From: Microbacterium terregens
Lineage (GTDB): Bacteria; Pseudomonadota; Alphaproteobacteria; Sphingomonadales; Sphingomonadaceae
DNA: 64,000 nt
NCBI RefSeq assembly: GCF_027922045.1
Contig: NZ_BSEX01000018.1
Coordinates: 1 to 64,000 of the forward strand
Reading direction: 5' to 3'
Part shown: positions 8,496 to 17,247 of the stretch, piece by piece
Position numbering within the stretch: position 1 is the first letter of the stretch
Layout: each line of letters opens with the position of its first letter
Notes under the pieces: model-generated
Databases searched by the model: none
Told to the model about the DNA's origin: nothing
What the model saw: only the letters and a program-made list of their open reading frames with translations
Position numbers and translations under genes: made by a program

Positions 8496-9911
8496 ATGAT
8501 CGTGGCGGAACAGGGAAACGGCCTGACGCGGCGGGACTGGCTCGGCGGCGCTGCCGCGACCGGAGGCTTGCTTGCGATACCGGGACAGGCGGCGGCGCGT
8601 CGCCTCCGGCCGAGCGACCGGGTGAATGTCGCGGTGATCGGCGCCGGCGGCATGGGCGCGCAGAACATGGCCAAGCTCACCAGCCAGAACATCGTGGCGC
8701 TGGCCGACGTAGACTTCGACCATGTCGCCAAGAGCTTCGTCGACAACAAGGGCGTTGCCCGGCCCGAGATGCAGCCGCTGAAGGCGGCCTATGACCGCGC
8801 CGACCGGTTCGCCGACTACCGGCGCATGTTCGACGCCCGCAAGGACATCGACGCGGTGGTGATCGCGACGCCGGACCACCACCATGCCATCGCCGCAAAG
8901 CAGGCGATGGAGCGCGGCCTTCATGTCTATGTGCAAAAGCCGCTGACCTATACGGTGCGAGAGGGGCGCACGTTGCTGGAGGTCGCCCGGCGCAATCCCA
9001 AGCTCGTGACCCAAATGGGCAACCAGGGCCATTCCGGCGACGACGGCCGTCGTGTGGTCGAGTGGATCCGCGGCGGTGTGATCGGCCGAGTGCGCGAAGT
9101 GCATGTCTGGACCAATCGCCCGCTGTGGCCGCAGGGGGAGGCCCGTCCCGCCGCCGTTACCGCGCCCTCCAGCCTGGATTGGAACCTCTGGCTCGGGCCG
9201 GCGCCGGTGGATTGGGGCTATCACCCCGATTACGCGCATTTCAACTGGCGCGGCTGGGTACCGTTCGGCGTCGGCTCGCTCGGCGACATGGGCGCGCACC
9301 TCGTCGACTTCCCGGTTTGGGCCCTGGAGCCGGGACTTCCTACCCGCATCGAGACGCGCCACAGCCGGTGGGGAGGCGACACGGACATCTGGGACGGCAA
9401 GCCGCCCGCCGATCTCGGCAGCTATCCGCTCGCCAACATCACGACCTATCAGTTCGGGCGGGCGAAGGACGGGCCGCTCACGATGACGTGGTACGACGGC
9501 GGGCTGATGCCGCCGACGCCCACGGCCATGCCGCTTACTGCCCGGATGAACCCGGACGGCGGCGTGCTCTATGTCGGGGACCGCGGCATGCTGATGCACG
9601 AGACCTACGGGGAGAAGCCCGTGCTGATCGGCGATGGCGTGGCCGAGCGCGCGGCCGCGGTGCCGATGTCGTTGCCCCGGATCCTGGGTGGGCGCGACGG
9701 ACACGAGATGAACTGGATTCGTGCGATCCGGGGCGAAGAGGCGATCTCCTCGCCATTCTCGGTGGCCGTGCCGCTCACGGAAACGATGCTGCTCGGCATG
9801 GTGGCGCTGCGCGCCGACCAGCCGATCGAATATGATGGCGACCGCATCACCAACGTCGCCGAGGCCAATCAATTTCTGGATCGGGAGTATCGCAAGGGAT
9901 GGGCACTATGA
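8496..9911 (+). CDS. Tat-exported Gfo/Idh/MocA-family oxidoreductase
   Basis: 471 residues. A twin-arginine signal (TRRDWLGGAAATGG, about 10-23, then an AAA-type cleavage region) precedes a Rossmann domain (VNVAVIGAGGMGAQN, about 45-60) and the family VQKPLTYTVREG motif carrying the conserved lysine. C-terminal alpha/beta domain from about 170. Related exported enzymes with tightly bound NAD(P) oxidise or interconvert sugars at C3. It overlaps the following DUF1080 gene by four bases (ATGA), so oxidation and cleavage are probably coupled. The glycoside substrate is unknown. Confidence 0.9.
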   Translation: MIVAEQGNGLTRRDWLGGAAATGGLLAIPGQAAARRLRPSDRVNVAVIGAGGMGAQNMAKLTSQNIVALADVDFDHVAKSFVDNKGVARPEMQPLKAAYDRADRFADYRRMFDARKDIDAVVIATPDHHHAIAAKQAMERGLHVYVQKPLTYTVREGRTLLEVARRNPKLVTQMGNQGHSGDDGRRVVEWIRGGVIGRVREVHVWTNRPLWPQGEARPAAVTAPSSLDWNLWLGPAPVDWGYHPDYAHFNWRGWVPFGVGSLGDMGAHLVDFPVWALEPGLPTRIETRHSRWGGDTDIWDGKPPADLGSYPLANITTYQFGRAKDGPLTMTWYDGGLMPPTPTAMPLTARMNPDGGVLYVGDRGMLMHETYGEKPVLIGDGVAERAAAVPMSLPRILGGRDGHEMNWIRAIRGEEAISSPFSVAVPLTETMLLGMVALRADQPIEYDGDRITNVAEANQFLDREYRKGWAL

Positions 9912-10690
9912 TCGCAGCAATCGCCGCCAGTGTAACCCTGCTGGGGGCCGCGATGGGCACGGCCGCCGTGACGGGCCAGTCCGGGCAGCGCCCGGAGGAT
10001 ACCGAGGTCTGGCAACCCGTCCCTCCGGTCGTCACGCCCGCGCCCGCGACGCAGACGCCGGCTCCCTCCGACGCATTGGTGCTGTTCGACGGGAAGAACC
10101 TCAGCCAGTGGGTCTCCACCAAGGACAAGTCCCCCGCGCGGTGGACAGTGGCCGATGGCGTGCTGACGGTGCGCAAGGGAACCGGCAACATCGAGACGAA
10201 GCAGCGTTTCCGCAATTACCAGCTTCACCTTGAATGGCGCATCCCGGCCAACATCACGGGAGAGGGGCAGGCGCGGGGTAACAGTGGTCTGTTCCTGGCG
10301 TCGACCGGCGACGGCGACGCCGGATACGAGCTTCAGATCATGGATAGCTTCCGCAACAAGACCTATGTCAACGGTCAGGCCGGCAGCATCTACAAGCAGT
10401 TCGCGCCGCTCGCGAACCCGGTGCGCGCGCCGGGCGAATGGCAGAGCTACGACGTGATCTGGACCGCCCCGGTGTTCGCTGCGGACGGGTCGGTGTCGAG
10501 CCCGGCCTATGTGACCGCCTTCCTGAACGGGGTTCTGGTTCAGGACCATGTCGCGCTGAAGGGTGAGACGGCCTATATCGGCGCGCCGGCGTACAAGGCG
10601 CATGGGCCCGCGCCGATCAAGCTGCAGGATCATGGCGATCCGAGCCCGCCGATCAGCTTTCGTTCGATCTGGATCCGCGAATTGAAGTGA
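9908..10690 (+). CDS. Exported DUF1080 (3-keto-disaccharide hydrolase-type) protein
   Basis: 260 residues with a signal peptide and a Pro/Ala/Thr-rich linker (about 25-55), then one DUF1080 beta-sandwich beginning DALVLFDGKNLSQWV and ending with KLQDHGDPSPPISFRSIWIREL, the usual family close. Members cleave 3-keto-glycosides. I chose ATG 9908 because it overlaps the previous stop (ATGA) and has AAGGGA 8 bases upstream; ATG 9899 would add three residues. It is the expected partner of the preceding Gfo/Idh/MocA enzyme. Confidence 0.87.
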   Translation: MIAAIAASVTLLGAAMGTAAVTGQSGQRPEDTEVWQPVPPVVTPAPATQTPAPSDALVLFDGKNLSQWVSTKDKSPARWTVADGVLTVRKGTGNIETKQRFRNYQLHLEWRIPANITGEGQARGNSGLFLASTGDGDAGYELQIMDSFRNKTYVNGQAGSIYKQFAPLANPVRAPGEWQSYDVIWTAPVFAADGSVSSPAYVTAFLNGVLVQDHVALKGETAYIGAPAYKAHGPAPIKLQDHGDPSPPISFRSIWIRELK

Positions 10691-10896
10691 CGACGCTGCT
10701 GGCGTCGTCGACGCGCCGCCAGCTTCTTTCCCTGGGGCTGCTTGCGGGGGTGGCTGGAGGGCGCCCCCTTCCCACATCCACTCCCCCCGCGGTGCCGGAC
10801 GCCGCCTGGTGCTTCTCGCCTGCCGCCCTTGGGGAGAAGTGTTGCCGCGGAGACGCACTCCGGCCGTATACTTTCCAGGTAACGGCAAGTTCTTGA
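10687..10896 (+). pseudogene. Short frame with a Tat-like leader, possibly a truncated exported gene
   Basis: A 69-codon frame starts at GTG 10687 inside the stop of the DUF1080 gene (GTGA). Its first 25 residues (TRRQLLSLGLLAGVAGG) look like a twin-arginine leader; the remaining 44 resemble nothing known to me. Coupled start plus leader suggests the stump of another exported sugar enzyme, but chance in GC-rich DNA cannot be excluded. The TonB-receptor promoter region begins at its end. Confidence 0.3.
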
Positions 10897-10931
10897 CACC
10901 CCCTCTACTAGATTGAACAAGTAATTTACTT
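10893..10931 (+). promoter_or_regulatory. Candidate promoter/operator of the TonB receptor gene
   Basis: TTGACA at 10893-10898 is a good -35 match, but no clean -10 lies 16-18 bases on. A perfect palindrome AAGTAA-T-TTACTT (10919-10931) lies just downstream, in an unusually AT-rich patch, 43 bases before the receptor ATG. It is a plausible operator for a sugar-responsive repressor that is not encoded in the window. Confidence 0.45.
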
Positions 10932-10973
10932 ATTCGAAGCCGAGGAACACATCGGTCGACTAGGGAGGGTAGC

Positions 10974-13900
10974 ATGGTTGCAGGAAGCGTTTCCGCACGT
11001 CGTTTCGTGTTGTTGGCTACGTCCGCACTTGCGTTCGGCACGTTCGGTGCCGCGACCGCCCAGGCGCAGGATGTCGCCCAGACCGATCCGGAGGCGACGG
11101 AGCGCCCACAGGACTCGGTCGCCGCACCCACGCAGTCCGACAATGACGGTTCCGATATCGTCGTCACCGGCATCCGCGCCGCCCAGGCACGCGCGATCGA
11201 GGTGAAGCGCGAGGCGGATAGCGTCGTGGACGCGATCAGTGCCCAGGACATCGGCAAGCTTCCCGACGTCACCATCGCGGACTCGCTGCAGCGAATCCCC
11301 GGCGTCCAGATCCGGCGTGAGGCGGGCGAGGGTGGCGCCATCAACATCCGCGGCCTGCCGCAGGTGACGACCCTGATGAACGGCGAGCAGTTCCTGGGTG
11401 CCAACTCGGTCACCACGGTGCAGCCGAACTTCACCGACATTCCCTCGCAGCTCTTCTCGGGCGCGACCGTTTTCAAGTCGCCGACCGCCTCGCTCCAGCA
11501 GGCGGGCCTCTCGGGCACGGTGGACCTCCTCACCCGGCGTCCGTTCGACCTCAAGAGCGGCCTGACCATCGCCGGCGCGGCGGAGGCGCAGTACGGCGAC
11601 AAGACGGAGAAGTGGAACCCGTCCGCGAACGGCCTGATCTCCTATAACTCCGGCCGCTTCGGCATCCTGGTATCGGCCGCTTATAGCGACCTGGACCTCG
11701 CCAATAGCTTCCGCGGTATCCAAGACTATGGTGTCACGCTGCGCAACGAAGGCGGCAGTGCAACCAACCCGGGCGACTTCGCAGTCGGCAACTATCGGCG
11801 CGATGCGGCGGGGCGGATCCTCTACAACACCACTCCGAACACGGACACGAACCCTGCGACCTCCTGCGTCGTGCCGGACCCCGTCGGCACGCCACCCGCC
11901 GTCGGCGGCACGCGCTGTTCACCGTTGTTGGTCAGCCGCGGGACGCCGGTGCGCAACGGCGCGGGTGAGATCGTCGGCTTCGACGTGAACGGCGATGGCG
12001 ACGCGAACGACGCGTTCATCACGCCGCAGGCGCACACCGCCTGGAACCGCATCACCAGCCGCGAGCGCTTCGGCGCGAATGCCTCGCTGCAGTTCGAATT
12101 CTCGGACGCGTTGCGGCTGACCGCCGACGGCTTCTACACGAAGCAGACGCAGTACGACCGTACCGCCGGCTTCCAGTTCCAGATGGTCGACTGGCAGTCG
12201 GCGCCATTCCTCCCCACGGCGTCTCGGGACACGGGCGCGGTGGTCGGCGGGTATAACCTGAACACCGTTCAGAGCTATGCCTATGACCTGCCGAACTTCG
12301 ACAGCTATGCGGAGACGTTCCGCATCCGTTCGGAGTCGCAGAACTACAACGTCCAGCTCGACTGGAAGCCGAGCGAGCAGTTCAGCGCCACGGTCCGCGG
12401 CATCTACGGCAAGGCCAGCCGGAAGCTCGACCAGTCCTACGCCCAGTTCAACCTGACGGACGGGTATCAATGGGCATATGACGGCGTCGGCAACTATCCG
12501 GGCGGGGACATTCGCTTCAACCCCACCGGCTATCGAGCCTACAGCCAGGACGCGACCGTCGACTACACCAGCGGCAAGCCGGTGTTCGGCTTCTCACCGG
12601 CGTTCCTGGACCAGGTGGGGGATGTCTCGCGCTACGGGCTCAAGACCATCTCCTCGGAAAACAACGTCTACCAGGATGGCGACCTGTGGGCCCTGCGCGG
12701 TGATGCCGAGTGGAAGGCGAGCGACACCTTCAGCCTGAAATTCGGTGCGCGCTACGGTGAGCGCAGCGTCGACCAGTTCACCTTCGAGCGCATCTCGCCC
12801 TTCTATGCGGGCAACACCGACAACCCGGCGGGCGGCTGCTACGTCAAGTGGAAGGCGTTCGACGTCAACCTGGGCGACAATGCCTGTGCGGTCCGCGATG
12901 CGGCAGGCACTCCCTACACCGCCGGCTTCACCCGGCAGGGCGACGACCCGGTCTTCGCCGGCCTGATGAAGCAGTATCAACTGCCGGCCGCCGGTGCGCC
13001 GACATTGTGGGTGCTGAACCCGAAGGCGATGGACGACTCGGAGGCTTTCCAGAACAGCTTCTATCCCGGCAGCGTCAACAACGTGAATCCGGCGGATTCC
13101 TTCGGCATCAAGCTCAACCAGATCTCCGGCTATGCCGAGGTCGCGGGCGAGGGCGAGGTGTTCGGCCTGCCGTTCAAGGCGAACGGCGGCGTTCGCATCG
13201 TCAACACCCGCTTCACCGTGCGCCAGAACATCGTCGGCGTGCCCCAGCCCTATGGCGTTTCCGGCGTCGACGCCGGAGATCTGCTCACGAAGCGCGAGTT
13301 CACCGATTTCCTGCCGGCCTTCAACGTCGCGGTGGATTTGACCCAGGGACTGCGGCTTCGTGCCGCCTTCGCCAAGACGATGACGCTGCTCGACTTCCTG
13401 CAATGGGGCGGCGGTCTCAACGTCAACTACGCGATCAACACTGCAACCGGGCTGTTCGAGGCCCGCGGCGCCAACGCACGCGGCAACCCGCAGCTGGAAC
13501 CGTGGCGCGCCGACAATGCCGAGGCGAGCCTGGAATATTACACCGGCCAGTCGAGCCTGGTCGCCCTCGGCGCCTTCTACATCAACGTCGACAGCTTCAT
13601 CGAGAATACGACGGTCATCCGGAACGACATCCCCGACAACGACGGCGTGATCCGCCGGCCGGTGCCGGTCAGCACCACCCAGCAGGGCGAGGGCGGCACG
13701 CTGAAGGGCATCGAAGCGTCCGCGCGCCAAGCGCTTGCCGACTATGGCGTGGACGGATTCCTCAGCGGCTTCGGCGTGGATGCAAACTACACCCTCTCGC
13801 TTGGCGACACGGGGCGCGTGGACCTGGCGGGCCATGACCAGCCGTTCCAGGACAACTCCAAGCATCAGATCAACGCCGCCCTCTGGTACGAGAAATACGG

Positions 13901-14171
13901 CTTCCAGGCCCGCATCGCGTACAATTACCGCTCCAAGCGGCTGGTCTCGTCCGACTATGGCGGCATCCCGGGACTCGCGCAGTACCAGCGGCCGACCAAC
14001 TATCTGGACGCGTCGATCTCCTACGACGTGCTGCCGTACCTCACGCTCTACGGTCAGGCGGCCAACCTCACTGCGGAGACGGAGCGCTACTACCTGACCT
14101 TCAGCGATCAGGTGCTGTTCGAGAACATCTACGAACGGCGCTTCATCGCCGGGGTGCGCGCGCGCTTCTAA
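10974..14171 (+). CDS. TonB-dependent outer-membrane receptor (large, sphingomonad/Caulobacter type)
   Basis: 1065 residues. Signal peptide to about residue 32 (ATAQAQD), an acidic linker, a plug domain starting DIVVTGIRAAQARAIEVK (about 60) with DIGKLPDVTIADSLQRIPGV and the INIRGLP motif, then a long 22-strand barrel ending in a terminal Phe (GVRARF). The size and the IGKLPD plug signature match the large carbohydrate receptors of sphingomonads, Caulobacter and Xanthomonas. It would bring an oligosaccharide into the periplasm for the neighbouring GH2, DUF1080 and Gfo/Idh/MocA enzymes. The ligand is unknown. Confidence 0.93.
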   Translation: MVAGSVSARRFVLLATSALAFGTFGAATAQAQDVAQTDPEATERPQDSVAAPTQSDNDGSDIVVTGIRAAQARAIEVKREADSVVDAISAQDIGKLPDVTIADSLQRIPGVQIRREAGEGGAINIRGLPQVTTLMNGEQFLGANSVTTVQPNFTDIPSQLFSGATVFKSPTASLQQAGLSGTVDLLTRRPFDLKSGLTIAGAAEAQYGDKTEKWNPSANGLISYNSGRFGILVSAAYSDLDLANSFRGIQDYGVTLRNEGGSATNPGDFAVGNYRRDAAGRILYNTTPNTDTNPATSCVVPDPVGTPPAVGGTRCSPLLVSRGTPVRNGAGEIVGFDVNGDGDANDAFITPQAHTAWNRITSRERFGANASLQFEFSDALRLTADGFYTKQTQYDRTAGFQFQMVDWQSAPFLPTASRDTGAVVGGYNLNTVQSYAYDLPNFDSYAETFRIRSESQNYNVQLDWKPSEQFSATVRGIYGKASRKLDQSYAQFNLTDGYQWAYDGVGNYPGGDIRFNPTGYRAYSQDATVDYTSGKPVFGFSPAFLDQVGDVSRYGLKTISSENNVYQDGDLWALRGDAEWKASDTFSLKFGARYGERSVDQFTFERISPFYAGNTDNPAGGCYVKWKAFDVNLGDNACAVRDAAGTPYTAGFTRQGDDPVFAGLMKQYQLPAAGAPTLWVLNPKAMDDSEAFQNSFYPGSVNNVNPADSFGIKLNQISGYAEVAGEGEVFGLPFKANGGVRIVNTRFTVRQNIVGVPQPYGVSGVDAGDLLTKREFTDFLPAFNVAVDLTQGLRLRAAFAKTMTLLDFLQWGGGLNVNYAINTATGLFEARGANARGNPQLEPWRADNAEASLEYYTGQSSLVALGAFYINVDSFIENTTVIRNDIPDNDGVIRRPVPVSTTQQGEGGTLKGIEASARQALADYGVDGFLSGFGVDANYTLSLGDTGRVDLAGHDQPFQDNSKHQINAALWYEKYGFQARIAYNYRSKRLVSSDYGGIPGLAQYQRPTNYLDASISYDVLPYLTLYGQAANLTAETERYYLTFSDQVLFENIYERRFIAGVRARF

Positions 14172-14193
14172 GGGCGCGCGGATGGTTCACCTT

Positions 14194-14229
14194 GCCGCCG
14201 CACCCCACCAAGTGCGGCGGCTTCTGTTT
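14194..14229 (+). terminator. Rho-independent terminator after the TonB receptor
   Basis: Perfect 10-bp stem GCCGCCGCAC/GTGCGGCGGC with an 8-base loop, followed by TTCTGTTT. It sits 22 bases after the receptor stop and 31 bases before the halogenase-like gene, so that gene is expressed by read-through or from its own promoter. Confidence 0.8.
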
Positions 14230-14260
14230 GCGGGCGTACCCTTCGCGCGGGAGAAACAGG

Positions 14261-15790
14261 ATGGACCCGATCCGCAGCATCGTGATCGTGGGCGGCGGCA
14301 CAGCCGGTTGGATGGCGGCTGCCTTTCTCGCGCGCCAGCTCGATCAACTGCGGCTCTCGATCACGGTGGTCGAAAGCTCTGCAATCGGGACGGTGGGTGT
14401 CGGCGAGGCGACGGTGCCCGCGATCCGCGACTTCTTCGCGGCTGTGGGCCTCAGCGATGCCGAGGTGCTGCGCGAGACCGAAGGCACGATCAAATACGGC
14501 ATCCGCTTCGACGGGTGGAAGGCGCCCGGCCACCGCTTCTTTCATCCCTTCGGCCTCTACGGCACGCCTGCGCACGGCGTCGCCTTCCACCATTATTGGC
14601 TGAAGCTGCGGCAGGCGGGTGACCCGACCCCGCTTGCGGCCTATTCGCTCGCGACCCAGCTGGCCGAGCAGGGCCGCTTCCTGGCACCTGCGCAAACGCC
14701 TGCGAACGACCTCGGCGTCTTCGACTTCGCGGTGCACTTCGATGCAAGCAAGTTCGCCACCTTGCTGCGCCACCGTTCGGTCGCGGCCGGTGTCGTTCAC
14801 GTCGATGGACGCATCGACCGCGTCGAGCGGGATGGCGAGACCGGCCATGTCGCCGCGGTCCTGCTGGAGGATGGGCGACGGATCGGGGGGGATCTCTGGA
14901 TCGATTGCTCGGGCTTCCGCAGCCTGTTGCTGGGGGAGGCGCTGGGGGTCCCCTTTGTCGACTGGCGCCGCTGGCTGCCGGTCGATCGCGCGATCGCCAT
15001 TCCCTGCCGCCCGCGGGATGCCGCGCAAGAGCCATTTACCGTCGCCACTGCGCGCCGCGCCGGCTGGCAGTGGCGCATCCCGCTACGCCACCGGATCGGC
15101 AACGGGCACGTCTATTGCTCCGAGTTCCTCGACGACGCGTCGGCGGAGATCATGCTGCTGGAGCAGCTGGAAGGCGAGCCGCTCGGCCAGCCCAACCACC
15201 TGCGATTCACCACCGGCCATCGCGCGCGTTTTTGGGAGCACAATATCGTGGGGCTGGGGCTCGCCTCGGGATTTCTCGAGCCGCTGGAATCGACCAGCAT
15301 CTCGCTCATTCAGACGGGGCTGGAACGGCTGGTGCGCTTCTTCCCGGATCGCGCTTGCGATCCACGCCTGGCCGCGATCTACAACTATCAATCCGTGCTG
15401 GAGTTCGAACGGCTCCGCGACTTCCTGCTGCTGCACTACTGGGCGAATGGCCGCCATGGCGAGCCGTTCTGGGACCAAATGCGGGCGATGCCGCCGACCG
15501 AGGGGCTGCAGCTCAAGCTCGATACCTGGCGCGCGAGTGGCGAGTTCGTCCGACGCGAGTGGGAAACCTTTCAAGACCCCAGCTGGCTGAGCCTCTATGC
15601 CGGGTTCGAGGATCTACCCGAGCATCCGTCGCCGCTGGCCGACCGGTTCAGCATCGCCGAGCTCACCGACACCTTCGCGCGGATGCGCGCAGCGATTGCC
15701 GCGACGGTTGCACAGGCCGAACCGCACGTCGCCTTTCTGGCCCGGACCGTCGATGGTGGTGACGGCGGGCGCCGCGCAGCCGCCCGCTAG
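14261..15790 (+). CDS. Tryptophan halogenase-family flavoprotein
   Basis: 509 residues. FAD-binding GGGTAGWMAAA (about 10-20), VGVGEATVPAI, the halogenase signature GWQWRIPL (about 268), and FLEPLESTS with the conserved catalytic glutamate are all present; a lysine in TIKYGIRF sits where the catalytic lysine of flavin halogenases is expected. The family uses FADH2, O2 and halide. Homologues beside TonB receptors are common in sphingomonads and Caulobacter, and their role there is unknown. ATG 14261 with a GGAG site is preferred over an upstream ATG 14192 that lies within the terminator. Its TAG stop overlaps that of the converging esterase (shared CTAG). Confidence 0.88.
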   Translation: MDPIRSIVIVGGGTAGWMAAAFLARQLDQLRLSITVVESSAIGTVGVGEATVPAIRDFFAAVGLSDAEVLRETEGTIKYGIRFDGWKAPGHRFFHPFGLYGTPAHGVAFHHYWLKLRQAGDPTPLAAYSLATQLAEQGRFLAPAQTPANDLGVFDFAVHFDASKFATLLRHRSVAAGVVHVDGRIDRVERDGETGHVAAVLLEDGRRIGGDLWIDCSGFRSLLLGEALGVPFVDWRRWLPVDRAIAIPCRPRDAAQEPFTVATARRAGWQWRIPLRHRIGNGHVYCSEFLDDASAEIMLLEQLEGEPLGQPNHLRFTTGHRARFWEHNIVGLGLASGFLEPLESTSISLIQTGLERLVRFFPDRACDPRLAAIYNYQSVLEFERLRDFLLLHYWANGRHGEPFWDQMRAMPPTEGLQLKLDTWRASGEFVRREWETFQDPSWLSLYAGFEDLPEHPSPLADRFSIAELTDTFARMRAAIAATVAQAEPHVAFLARTVDGGDGGRRAAAR

Positions 15791-17247
15791 ATCTCGTTCC
15801 TCAGCGCGCAGATTTCCGTCCGCAGCTTCTCCGCAGCCTCCACGCCCTTGGGCGTGATCGCCAGATAGCGACGCGCGTCCGCGGAAAAGGCTGGCCAGCG
15901 CGGGAGAGCGCCGCCGTTCGGATCGCCCCGTAGCGCGAAATTCACCCAATAGTCCTGAAGCGACGCTCCGCCGCCGATCGGCCGCGCGTCCATCACATAG
16001 GGAATTTCGATCGCATGGCTGGTGAGGCCACCATCGGGTGCAAGGTCGAACTCGTAGCTCCACACGGGCCAGCCCTGACGGGCGAGCTGGGTGGCGAGCG
16101 TGATGGCGGGGCAGCGAAACACCCAGTCGGTTTCGATTTCCAGCGCCGGGTGGCCGAGCCGCGGATCGTGCCCAGGCGCGCCGAATGCGTAAAGCCGCTG
16201 CGCCTCTGCCGCGCGCCGACCGTAGACGCGTTGCAGCGTCTCGGTGATGTCCGTCGTGCCTTCCTTGGGCCCGAACTCGGCGCGGTTCGTCCCGATGATC
16301 ACGGGTTTACGAGGCGCCTTAGCGAGCAGGCGCCGCGGGGACTCCGGCAGCACACGACCGTCGATGGTCGTCTTGAGCCACAGGAAGCCGTTGGTGTGCA
16401 GCGACGGGTCTGACAGCTTGGTGTCGATCTCGAGCAGCTGCTTCACCGGCGCCGCGCGGAGCCCGGCAAGGCCTGCTCCCCCGGCCAGCCGTTCCGCCTG
16501 ATCGGCGATCGCGAAGGCGTCCTGCAGGGGACGGAACGGCTGGCCGAAGCCCGGCGTGCCGCTCTGCAGGATGGCGCGCTTGAACAGGTCCCGCGCGTCC
16601 GGCGCGGCCAGCATCAGCGACACGTCCTGTGACCCCGCCGACTCGCCGAACAGCGTCACCTGATCCGGGTCGCCGCCGAAGCGGGCGATGTTCGCGCGCA
16701 CCCAGCGCAGCGCGGCGATCTGGTCCATCAGCCCGTAGTTCCCAGCGGTGCCGCTAACCGCCGCCTGCCGCGGGGCGAGGAAGCCGAGCACACCCAGGCG
16801 ATACTGGATGGCCACCAGCACGACGCCCTTTCGGGTGATGCGGGACTCCACCATGCCGCCAGCCGATCCCGCGCGATTGCTGCCGCCGTGGATCCACACC
16901 ATCACCGGCCGCTTGCCCGTGAGCCCCGGCGTGCGGATGTCGAGCGTCAGGCAATCTTCGCTGTAGTGCGCGGCGTCGGCGCGGTTCCAGCCATCGTCGT
17001 TCTGTGGGCAGGCAGGCGCCCGGACCTGGGCTGGGCGCACGCCTTGCCAGGCGCGCACCGGCTGGGGCGCGGCCCAGCGCAACGCGGCGAGCGGTGGCGC
17101 GGCATAGGGGATGCCCTGGAAGACCAGGGCACCATCCTCCGCACTGGCGCCCTCCACCGTCCCGCCGGGAACCGTGACGCGCGGCGGAGCCGGAGCTGCA
17201 CCCAGGAGCAGCAGCGCTGCGAACGGCGCGAGGAGGCGCGCGCTCAT
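15787..17247 (-). CDS. Exported type-B carboxylesterase
   Basis: 486 residues with a signal peptide (LLAPFAALLLLGAAPAPP). Alpha/beta-hydrolase landmarks: VMVWIHGGSN (oxyanion hole), nucleophile elbow FGESAGSQDV, and a late catalytic His in the DGGLTSHAIEIPYV region. It hydrolyses esters; in this setting it may remove acyl groups from the sugar taken in by the TonB receptor. The start ATG 17247 overlaps the GH2 stop (ATGA), so the two are translated together. A GTG/ATG further upstream would lie inside the GH2 gene. Confidence 0.88.
   Translation of the reverse strand: MSARLLAPFAALLLLGAAPAPPRVTVPGGTVEGASAEDGALVFQGIPYAAPPLAALRWAAPQPVRAWQGVRPAQVRAPACPQNDDGWNRADAAHYSEDCLTLDIRTPGLTGKRPVMVWIHGGSNRAGSAGGMVESRITRKGVVLVAIQYRLGVLGFLAPRQAAVSGTAGNYGLMDQIAALRWVRANIARFGGDPDQVTLFGESAGSQDVSLMLAAPDARDLFKRAILQSGTPGFGQPFRPLQDAFAIADQAERLAGGAGLAGLRAAPVKQLLEIDTKLSDPSLHTNGFLWLKTTIDGRVLPESPRRLLAKAPRKPVIIGTNRAEFGPKEGTTDITETLQRVYGRRAAEAQRLYAFGAPGHDPRLGHPALEIETDWVFRCPAITLATQLARQGWPVWSYEFDLAPDGGLTSHAIEIPYVMDARPIGGGASLQDYWVNFALRGDPNGGALPRWPAFSADARRYLAITPKGVEAAEKLRTEICALRNEI

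Noticed and set aside
6045..9872. 1275-codon open frame on the - strand
   Set aside because: It overlaps the antiporter, cupin and Gfo/Idh/MocA genes, and its translation is Arg/Ala/Pro-rich noise typical of an antisense frame in GC-rich DNA.
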